Shown here piece by piece: positions 1-5,249 of a stretch of 5,679 nucleotides of DNA. The position numbers were made by a program, and so were the translations under genes. Origin of the DNA: Alphaproteobacteria bacterium (GTDB lineage Bacteria > Pseudomonadota > Alphaproteobacteria > Micavibrionales > SZUA-601); assembly GCA_028290805.1 (NCBI GenBank), contig JAQGJA010000058.1, positions 1 through 5,679 on the forward strand, given 5' to 3'. Positions within the stretch are counted from its first letter, which is position 1; every line of letters starts with the position of its first letter. A model generated the notes under the pieces. The model had not been told where the DNA came from, made no database searches, and worked only from the letters and a program-made list of their open reading frames with translations.

Positions 1-435
1 CGCATTTCCCAGCCCGATTGTAAAAATGGTTTCATCCTGGACGGTTTCCCGCGCACCATTCCCCAGGCCGAGGCCTTGGATAAAATGCTGGAACGGAAAT
101 ATCTGCGCCTGGATGCCGTGATCGAACTCAAGGTGGATGACGAAGCGCTCATCGAACGCATCACCGGTCGCTTCAACTGCGCCAAATGCGGCGCCTCGTA
201 CCACGCCAAATTCAACCCGCCAAAACTGGCCGATGTCTGCGATATCTGCGGCGCCAACGAATTCGTCTGCCGTAGCGACGACAAAGAAGAAAACGTCCGC
301 GCCAGGTTGAAGAATTTTTACGAGAACACCGCGCCGATTTTGCCCTATTATGCGGATAAGGGGTTGTTGAAACAGGTGGACGGCATGGCGGCGGTTGAGG
401 ATGTGACCACGGCGATTGCCGGGTTATTACAGTAG
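1..435 (+). CDS. adk: Adenylate kinase, C-terminal 144 residues (5' end outside window)
   Basis: Adenylate kinase is a cytosolic enzyme that interconverts ATP + AMP and 2 ADP, keeping the adenylate pool balanced. The frame is open from base 1 and ends at TAG 433-435; 144 residues are visible of a family length of about 215, so the P-loop end is missing. The family core motif FILDGFPRT lies near fragment residues 11-19. The LID domain follows, with four cysteines in two CxxC pairs (fragment residues about 60/63 and 80/83: CAKC and CDIC). This is the structural zinc site seen in many bacterial adenylate kinases but absent from E. coli Adk. The RSDDKEENVRARL block and the NTAPILPYY/GLLKQVDG end also fit the family. 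An extra cysteine sits just before RSDD. The gene normally follows secY in the spc cluster; that part is outside the window. Identification is secure; only the N-terminus is unseen. Confidence 0.97.
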   Translation, partial: RISQPDCKNGFILDGFPRTIPQAEALDKMLERKYLRLDAVIELKVDDEALIERITGRFNCAKCGASYHAKFNPPKLADVCDICGANEFVCRSDDKEENVRARLKNFYENTAPILPYYADKGLLKQVDGMAAVEDVTTAIAGLLQ

Positions 436-453
436 AATTTGTCTATCTTTCTT

Positions 454-545
454 TGTCATTTCGAGGAGGAACGACGAGAAATCCCTTGGGTTTTGTACTG
501 TAGACGCTCCGCCGGGATTTCTCGTCGTTCCTCCTCGAAATGACA
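454..545. repeat. Perfect 32-bp inverted repeat with 28-nt spacer (MITE/REP-like element)
   Basis: Left arm 454-485 begins TGTCATTTCGAGG; right arm 514-545 ends CCTCGAAATGACA. The two are exact reverse complements over 32 bases around a 28-base spacer (486-513). Each arm is itself a loose palindrome (ATTTCG ... CGAgAAAT), as in REP-type elements. No T-run follows the hairpin on either strand, so it does not look like an intrinsic terminator. No target duplication is evident at the borders. As I recall, repeats starting GTCATTTCGAG or GTCATTCTGAG occur as dispersed palindromes in many bacterial genomes, so a small non-autonomous mobile repeat is the best reading. This is inference, because only one copy is in view. 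If transcribed from adk it would fold into a very stable hairpin that could protect or define the adk mRNA 3' end. Confidence 0.85.
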
Positions 546-570
546 GAATAAGAAGTTTGACTCTTTTCCC

Positions 571-598
571 TTGACCTTCCACAGTTTTTTCCTATAAT
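571..598 (+). promoter_or_regulatory. Sigma70-type promoter for the rpsM operon
   Basis: The -35 box TTGACC (571-576; 5 of 6 to TTGACA) and a perfect -10 box TATAAT (593-598) are separated by 16 bases. The spacer includes a run of six T. Transcription would start near 605, giving a leader of about 147 bases before the rpsM GTG. Such a strong match in an otherwise gene-free gap directly upstream of a ribosomal operon supports an independent promoter, so rpsM to rplQ need not rely on read-through from adk. Confidence 0.8.
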
Positions 599-604
599 GC
601 AGCC

Positions 605-751
605 ACATTTGCCCTTAAAGGGGCATTTTCCGATGTTGGTTGCCACAGGCTAACATATTCTATTAAAACAAAAATAAGGCGCGTCCCCGCCGATACACAA
701 GGGGGCTTCCGGCCGATCACTTAAGAATCGCCGGTATCGAGGAGAAATAAA
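605..751 (+). promoter_or_regulatory. Potentially structured 5' leader of the rpsM operon
   Basis: This is the stretch between the predicted start of transcription and the rpsM start codon. By eye it can form four stem-loops: 610-614/621-625 (TGCCC/GGGCA); 633-656 (ATGTT/AACAT closing GCC-ACA-GGC); 683-688/701-706 (GTCCCC/GGGGGC); and 709-717/727-734 (CCGGcCGAT/ATCGCCGG, one bulge). An A-rich linker lies at 657-680. CGATAC (691-696), in the loop of the third hairpin, is also complementary to GTATCG (734-739), whose last base is the first base of the rpsM Shine-Dalgarno GAGGAG (739-744). That would make a pseudoknot touching the ribosome binding site. Leaders of ribosomal protein operons are often targets of feedback by one of their own products. 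The E. coli alpha operon is controlled this way by S4, but rpsD is not in this operon. No known RNA family is recognised, so regulation is an inference from folding alone. Confidence 0.35.
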
Positions 752-1129
752 GTGGCACGTATTGCTGGTATCAACATACCTACTAAAAAACGCGTGGTGA
801 TTGCCCTGCGTTACATTTACGGCATTGGCCCGGTTAACGCCGTTGAAATCGCCAAAGTCGTCGGAATTCCGGAAAGCCGCCGCGTAAGCGAGCTGACCGA
901 AGACGAAATTACGAAAATCCGTGAGGAAATCGACCGCAACTATAAGGTCGAGGGTGATCTGCGCCGTGAAGTCGCAACGAACATCAAGCGTTTGCAGGAT
1001 ATCAGCGCCTATCGCGGCCTGCGTCACCGCAAAGGCCTGCCGGTTCGTGGTCAGCGTACCAAGACGAACGCCCGTACCCGCAAAGGCAAGCCTGTTGCCA
1101 TCGCCGGTAAGAAAAAAGTCACGAAATAA
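752..1129 (+). CDS. rpsM: 30S ribosomal protein S13 (uS13)
   Basis: S13 sits in the head of the small ribosomal subunit, where it contacts the P-site tRNA and forms intersubunit bridges with L5. The 125-residue product begins MARIAGINIP, has the helix-two-turn-helix region around GIGPVNAVEIAKVVGI (24-39), and carries the family signature GLRHRKGLPVRGQ (89-101). A very basic C-terminal tail ends KKKVTK and reaches toward the tRNAs in the family. Length is close to the usual 115-125. The start is GTG at 752, chosen because GAGGAG (739-744) lies 7 bases upstream and the protein begins exactly as the family does. It is the first gene of the operon, behind its own promoter and leader; rpsK follows after 20 bases. 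Confidence 0.98.
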   Translation: MARIAGINIPTKKRVVIALRYIYGIGPVNAVEIAKVVGIPESRRVSELTEDEITKIREEIDRNYKVEGDLRREVATNIKRLQDISAYRGLRHRKGLPVRGQRTKTNARTRKGKPVAIAGKKKVTK

Positions 1130-1149
1130 GATTTAGAGGATAGACCCAC

Positions 1150-1548
1150 ATGGCCAAACCAGCCGCTACCGCAAAAGCTCCAAAGAAAAAAGAGCGCAAG
1201 AATATCTCCGCCGGCGATGCACACGTCAATGCGACGTTCAACAACACGCTGATCACCATTTCCGATTACCAGGGCAATACGATTTCCTGGTCTACCGCCG
1301 GACACCAGGGTTTCAAAGGCTCGCGTAAATCGACGCCTTACGCCGCCCAGGTCGCTGCCGACGTGGCCGCGAAAAAAGCCATGGAACACGGCATGAAAAC
1401 CGTCAACGTGTATGTCAAGGGCCCAGGCTCGGGACGTGAATCGGCCTTGCGCGGTTTGCAATCGGCCGGCCTGATCATCAACCTGATCAAGGATGTCACG
1501 CCAATCCCGCATAATGGCTGCCGCCCGCCGAAACGCCGCCGCGTCTGA
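1150..1548 (+). CDS. rpsK: 30S ribosomal protein S11 (uS11)
   Basis: S11 is part of the platform of the small subunit, binding 16S rRNA near the E site, where the Shine-Dalgarno helix forms. The 132-residue product has a short basic, alanine-rich N-terminal stretch (1-18), then HVNATFNNT (25-33), GFKGSRKSTPYAAQ (54-67), GPGSGRE (91-97) and the invariant-type ending DVTPIPHNGCRPPKRRRV (115-132). Length matches the family (about 129). The ATG at 1150 is preceded by AGAGGA (1135-1140), 9 bases upstream. The 20-base gap from rpsM points to one transcript. The next gene is rpoA with no rpsD between, the usual alphaproteobacterial arrangement and unlike E. coli. Confidence 0.98.
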   Translation: MAKPAATAKAPKKKERKNISAGDAHVNATFNNTLITISDYQGNTISWSTAGHQGFKGSRKSTPYAAQVAADVAAKKAMEHGMKTVNVYVKGPGSGRESALRGLQSAGLIINLIKDVTPIPHNGCRPPKRRRV

Positions 1549-1592
1549 TACACTTTTCCGTCGATATATCTTTTACACCGAGGAACATTTCC

Positions 1593-2618
1593 GTGATTCA
1601 AAAAAACTGGCTAGACCTGATCAAACCCGAAAAACTTGGCACCAAGAGCGATAAATACCGCGATCCGAAACGTTTCGGTACACTGGTCGCCGAACCGCTC
1701 GAGCGCGGCTTTGGCATGACTTTGGGCAACGCCTTGCGCCGCGTCCTTCTTTCTTCCCTGCAGGGCGCCGCCGTTACCGGCATCAAGGTCCAGGGCGTTT
1801 TGCATGAATTCTCGACCATTCCCGGCGTCCGCGAAGATGTCGTCAATATCGTTCTGAACATCAAACAGATCGCCATCCGTTCCCACACCGATCTGCCGAA
1901 AACCATGACTTTGTCGGCCAAAGGCCCGGTCGAAGTCACCGCCGGCATGATCGCCGCGGGCTCGGACCTGGAAATCGTCAACCCGGACCTGGTGCTTTGC
2001 ACTCTGGACCGCGGCGCTGAACTGAAAATGGAACTGATGGTCCAGACCGGCAAAGGCTATCGCCCGGCTTCCCTGAACCGCCCGGAAGAAGCGCCGATCG
2101 GCCTTATTCCTGTGGACAGCATTTTCTCACCGGTTCGCCGTGTGGCTTACAACATTGAAAACACCCGCGTCGGCCAGATCACAGACTATGATAAACTGGC
2201 GCTGGAAGTTGAAACCAACGGCACGATCACGCCGGAAGACGCCGTGGCCTATGCCGCGCGCATCCTGCAGGACCAGCTGACCGTGTTCATCAACTTCACC
2301 GATCCGGATGCCGCCACCGCCGGCGCCGCACAGGACGAATTGCCCTTCAACCGCAATCTTCTGCGCAAAGTCGACGAGTTGGAATTGTCGGTCCGTTCGG
2401 CCAATTGCCTCAAGAACGACAATATCATCTATATCGGCGACCTGGTCCAGAAATCCGAAAACGACATGCTGCGCACACCGAATTTCGGCCGCAAGTCGCT
2501 GAACGAGATCAAGGAAGTCCTGACGCAGATGGGTCTTGGCCTGGGCATGAATATCCCGCAATGGCCGCCTGAAAATATCGAAGAACTGGCCAAGAAACTG
2601 GAAGACCAGTTCTCGTAA
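1593..2618 (+). CDS. rpoA: DNA-directed RNA polymerase alpha subunit
   Basis: Alpha dimerises to start assembly of RNA polymerase, and its C-terminal domain binds UP elements and activators. The 341-residue product has an N-terminal domain containing RGFGMTLGNALRRVLLSSL (38-56), the dimer and beta/beta' contact region. The middle includes PVDSIFSPVRRVAYNIENTRVGQ (173-195). A flexible linker rich in Asp, Ala and Thr (about 236-250) follows, then the alpha-CTD (about 253-325). The CTD keeps the DNA-binding residues matching E. coli R265, N268, C269, G296, K298 and S299, here R268, N271, C272, G299, K301 and S302. It ends with the usual MNIPQWPPENIEEL segment plus a short charged tail. The GTG start at 1593 is chosen over internal ATGs because CGAGGA (1579-1584) precedes it by 8 bases and MIQKNW is a typical alphaproteobacterial alpha start. 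It lies 44 bases after rpsK. Confidence 0.98.
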   Translation: MIQKNWLDLIKPEKLGTKSDKYRDPKRFGTLVAEPLERGFGMTLGNALRRVLLSSLQGAAVTGIKVQGVLHEFSTIPGVREDVVNIVLNIKQIAIRSHTDLPKTMTLSAKGPVEVTAGMIAAGSDLEIVNPDLVLCTLDRGAELKMELMVQTGKGYRPASLNRPEEAPIGLIPVDSIFSPVRRVAYNIENTRVGQITDYDKLALEVETNGTITPEDAVAYAARILQDQLTVFINFTDPDAATAGAAQDELPFNRNLLRKVDELELSVRSANCLKNDNIIYIGDLVQKSENDMLRTPNFGRKSLNEIKEVLTQMGLGLGMNIPQWPPENIEELAKKLEDQFS

Positions 2619-2654
2619 TTTCCCCGAAAGCATGTCGCTTTCACCTGGTCTTGT

Positions 2655-2724
2655 CCGCTTGCGGCTTGACCGGCATGTACCATCCGCCTTGCACGTACAA
2701 GGCAACAGCGCCACCGGTGGTGGC
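2655..2724 (+). other. Cluster of small hairpins in the rpoA-rplQ gap
   Basis: The 123-base gap between rpoA and rplQ is long for this operon and contains three short perfect palindromes in a row: CCGC-TT-GCGG (2655-2664), GCCTTG-CACGTA-CAAGGC (2686-2703) and GCCACC-GGT-GGTGGC (2710-2724). None is followed by a T-run, so none is an obvious terminator. The last lies 17 bases before the rplQ ATG. I see no convincing promoter here. They may be mRNA processing or translation-tuning structures, or chance in GC-rich sequence. Confidence 0.3.
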
Positions 2725-2741
2725 AGAAAGAAGAAACCGCA

Positions 2742-3296
2742 ATGTTTCACCGTAAATCATTCCGTCGTCTCAACCGTACCGTCAGCCACCGTAAGGCCCT
2801 GTTCGCCAATATGATGCAGGCGCTGATCAAGCACGAACAGATCGTAACCACTCTACCAAAAGCAAAAGAACTGCGCCGCGTTATCGAGCCTATGATCACC
2901 TTGGGCAAAAAAGGCGGCCTGGCCAATCGCCGCCTGGCGATTTCCGATGTGCGCGACGCTGAAATGGTCGCCAAGATCTTTGATGTTCTGGCCCCGCGTT
3001 ATGCGGACCGCCAGGGCGGTTACACCCGCGTGCTGAAAGCCGGTTTCCGCCACGGCGATGCCGCCCCGATGGCCGTGATCGAATTCGTCGACCGCGACAT
3101 CAGCGCCAAAGGCAAAGACAGCGGTGCCGCCGATAACGACAACGAGATGGAAATGGAAGATTTCGGCGTCGCCACCGAAAAAGCCCGCGAAGAGCACAAA
3201 GCGCCGAAAACGCCAAAAGCGAAACCAACCAAAGATACCACCAAAAAAACCAAAACAGCTTCCGCCAAACCAGGCCGGAAACAAGCCACAGTTTAA
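2742..3296 (+). CDS. rplQ: 50S ribosomal protein L17 (bL17) with long charged C-terminal tail
   Basis: L17 is a bacterial large-subunit protein near the exit of the peptide tunnel. Residues 1-118 match the family: HRKSFRRLNRTVSHRKALFANM (3-24), then ALIKHEQIVTTLPKAKELR (27-45), and GGYTRVLKAGFRHGDAAPMAVIEFVD (92-117). The protein starts MFH, where most family members have MRH. At 184 residues it is longer than the usual 120-140. The extra 121-184 has a short acidic run (DNDNEMEMED, 131-140) and then a Lys/Pro/Ala/Thr-rich, probably disordered stretch up to the stop. No strong Shine-Dalgarno is seen, only the purine run AGAAAGAAGAAA (2725-2736), although the start is fixed by homology. It is the last gene before a strong terminator. 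Identity is secure; a role for the tail is unknown. Confidence 0.97.
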   Translation: MFHRKSFRRLNRTVSHRKALFANMMQALIKHEQIVTTLPKAKELRRVIEPMITLGKKGGLANRRLAISDVRDAEMVAKIFDVLAPRYADRQGGYTRVLKAGFRHGDAAPMAVIEFVDRDISAKGKDSGAADNDNEMEMEDFGVATEKAREEHKAPKTPKAKPTKDTTKKTKTASAKPGRKQATV

Positions 3297-3320
3297 GCTT
3301 TTTTGCTTCAAAAAATTGGA

Positions 3321-3349
3321 CCCCGGCCGCCGCGCCGGGGTTTTTCTTT
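3321..3349 (+). terminator. Rho-independent terminator after rplQ
   Basis: A 7-bp perfect GC stem CCCCGGC (3321-3327) / GCCGGGG (3334-3340) with a 6-base loop is followed at once by TTTTTCTTT (3341-3349). It lies 25 bases after the rplQ stop and closes the rpsM-rplQ operon. An A-run upstream (about 3310-3315) could lengthen the stem with the T-tract. Confidence 0.92.
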
Positions 3350-3416
3350 GCTTATTCCCATGGAAGCTGCCATATCTGTTAGCCCGCTTTGCAGAAATCA
3401 GCCACAAATCAGCCTT

Positions 3417-5231
3417 ATGAAAACGCTTCCCGCCACGCTTTTGGAGAAACCGCAGCTTTCCCGTTTTATTTGGGAAACATTTCTGCGTTACAGGAAATGG
3501 GCTTTTGTTATCCTGCTTCTGCGCTGCATTTCCAAACTCGACCAGATTACCTGGCCGTTTTTTGTAAAGCTAATGACAGATAATTTAATCTCAGTCCAAC
3601 AAACACATCAGATCGATTGGCAACGGACCTTGTGGATCATCCTGCTGGGTTTCGTTGGATGGTACGGCAATGATATTGCGGATATTACCTCAAACATTTT
3701 GTCTGGCCCGCGGATTGCCAGGATAAGGGCCGAAATACGTCTCCTTGTACTGAATGATATATACCGCCAGTCACAGCGATTTTTCCATGACCGTTTTGCA
3801 GGCTCGATCAGCACCAGTCTGCGCGACCTTTCCGAGACCGTCAGTGATATTCTGAATGAAATATTATACCAGTTTATTCCAACCTTTTTGTTGTTTCTGA
3901 CCTTGTGCTCCATATTTTTCCACCTGCATATCGGTTATACTCTACTGATGTTCGCATGGATGAGTCTGCAGGTCACATTGGTTTATCTCACGAAAAGGAA
4001 TGCCCAGAAAAAATCCCGTGATTATGGGGATAACCGCAGCGAATTAATCGGAAAGCTGATTGACAGTATGAGTAATCATATGTCGATTTCGAGTTTTACA
4101 GCGCATGCAAATGAACATGATTATATTCGGGATGCTGAAGTTGAAGTAATCAAGAAACGTGTGGATGTTGTCAATTACACGCAAAAAATATTTCTGACCA
4201 CTGCCACGGTAGAAGCGTTGTTTATTTTTGGCGGATTTTTATCCCTCTATCTTTATTTGTTCTCAAAGGGCCAGGCCACGGTCGGCGATTTCATGTTTCT
4301 TTTATCGGGTATTGGCGGTTTCATGCGTACGGTAAAAGAAATTTCCAACCGCATGTTCTGGCTTTATGAACAAATCGGCATTGGCCAGGAAGCGATCAGG
4401 AAGATTATCGTTCCGAAAATCATTGAGGATAAGGAAGATGCGCAAGAACTGAAAATTACAGAGGCAAAGATTGAAGTCCAGAAGCTGGCCTTTGCCTATA
4501 TGCCTGATAAACCTGTCTTGCAAGATGTCAGTTTCACCATGCAAAGCGGGGAGAAAATCGGCCTGGTCGGTTATTCCGGGGCGGGGAAAACGACCTTCGT
4601 CAATCTCCTGCTGCGTTTTTATGAATTGACCCAAGGGCGCATCCTGATCGACGGGCAGGATATCAAAGAAGTGACCCAGGAATCCCTGCGCCGCCAGATC
4701 GCGCTGATCCCCCAGGATACCAGCCTGTTTCATCGTTCCCTGCGCGATAATATCCGCATTGCACGCCCCGAAGCCGACGAAGAAGAAATCGTCACGGCTG
4801 CGAAGATGGCTGGCGCGCATGACTTCATCATGGCCCAACAGAACCAATACGAGACGCTGGTCGGCGAGCGCGGCGTCAAACTTTCCGGCGGCCAGCGCCA
4901 GCGTATCGCCATCGCCCGGGCCTTCCTTAAAGCCGCACCAATTTTAATTTTGGACGAGGCGACTTCGGCGCTGGATTCCCTGACCGAACAGGGGATTCAG
5001 GATGCGCTTGATCTGGTCATGTCGGGCCGCACCACGCTGGTGATCGCCCACCGACTTTCGACTTTACGCCGCATGGACCGCGTGCTGGTCTTTGACAAAG
5101 GCCGCATTATCGAGGATGGCTCGCATGATGCATTGCTGGCCCGCAACGGCACTTACGCCAAAATGTGGGCGATGCAGGCAGGCGGGTTTTTGCCAGAGAA
5201 GGAAGAGGCGGTCCTTTCCGAAAGCCTGTGA
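3417..5231 (+). CDS. ABC exporter half-transporter (fused membrane and ATPase domains)
   Basis: This encodes a type IV (ABCB/MsbA-like) ABC exporter subunit that would work as a dimer in the inner membrane, using ATP to push a substrate outward; the substrate cannot be told. From ATG 3417 it has 604 residues, normal for the family. Six hydrophobic segments lie near 28-50, 72-92, 153-170, 172-191, 259-283 and 287-303. The ATPase domain (about 350-590) is complete: A-loop Tyr361, Walker A GYSGAGKTT (385-393), Q-loop Gln433, signature LSGGQ (489-493), Walker B ILILDEAT (509-516), D-loop SALD (517-520) and switch His545. The open frame extends upstream to TTG 3303 and has another ATG at 3360. TTG 3303 precedes and overlaps the terminator, so it was not chosen. 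No start has a clear Shine-Dalgarno; 3417 gives the most family-like length. The membrane half is much more AT-rich than the ATPase half. rarA follows after 18 bases. Confidence 0.92.
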   Translation: MKTLPATLLEKPQLSRFIWETFLRYRKWAFVILLLRCISKLDQITWPFFVKLMTDNLISVQQTHQIDWQRTLWIILLGFVGWYGNDIADITSNILSGPRIARIRAEIRLLVLNDIYRQSQRFFHDRFAGSISTSLRDLSETVSDILNEILYQFIPTFLLFLTLCSIFFHLHIGYTLLMFAWMSLQVTLVYLTKRNAQKKSRDYGDNRSELIGKLIDSMSNHMSISSFTAHANEHDYIRDAEVEVIKKRVDVVNYTQKIFLTTATVEALFIFGGFLSLYLYLFSKGQATVGDFMFLLSGIGGFMRTVKEISNRMFWLYEQIGIGQEAIRKIIVPKIIEDKEDAQELKITEAKIEVQKLAFAYMPDKPVLQDVSFTMQSGEKIGLVGYSGAGKTTFVNLLLRFYELTQGRILIDGQDIKEVTQESLRRQIALIPQDTSLFHRSLRDNIRIARPEADEEEIVTAAKMAGAHDFIMAQQNQYETLVGERGVKLSGGQRQRIAIARAFLKAAPILILDEATSALDSLTEQGIQDALDLVMSGRTTLVIAHRLSTLRRMDRVLVFDKGRIIEDGSHDALLARNGTYAKMWAMQAGGFLPEKEEAVLSESL

Positions 5232-5249
5232 GTGCGCTAGGTTAAAAGA

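Noticed and set aside
454..550. Intrinsic terminator of adk formed by the long inverted repeat
   Set aside because: The hairpin is not followed by a T-run on the + strand (GAATAAGAAG) nor on the - strand (AAGAAAGATA). The 28-base loop and 32-base stem are also unlike a usual terminator.
610..629. Attenuator-like hairpin in the leader (TGCCC/GGGCA followed by TTTT)
   Set aside because: The stem is only 5 bp with a short T-run, and it sits about 5 bases after the predicted transcription start; too weak to call a terminator. It is kept only as part of the leader structure.
443..646. 67-residue minus-strand open frame across the inverted repeat
   Set aside because: It is a translation of the repeat itself (RRNDEKSRR and PPRNDKER mirror each other). 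Such spurious peptides are commonly produced by dispersed palindromes. There is no family match or supporting context.
1051..1512. 153-residue minus-strand open frame opposite rpsM/rpsK
   Set aside because: It is a shadow of two highly conserved ribosomal protein genes and has no independent support.
2127..2750. 207-residue minus-strand open frame opposite rpoA
   Set aside because: It lies wholly opposite the confidently identified rpoA and the following gap, its sequence resembles no known family, and it arises from codon bias of the GC-rich sense gene.
2632..2814. 60-residue plus-strand open frame between rpoA and rplQ
   Set aside because: It overlaps the start of rplQ in another frame, has no clear ribosome site, and has no recognisable sequence. 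A leader peptide cannot be excluded but is unsupported.
3348..3376. Possible promoter for the ABC transporter (TTGCTT, 17 bases, CATATC)
   Set aside because: The -10 box matches only 3 of 6 consensus positions and the -35 is partial and lies in the terminator T-tract; too weak to annotate.
4302..4847. 181-residue minus-strand open frame opposite the ABC transporter
   Set aside because: It overlaps conserved ATPase motifs on the sense strand, has no ribosome site noted, and shows no recognisable domain.
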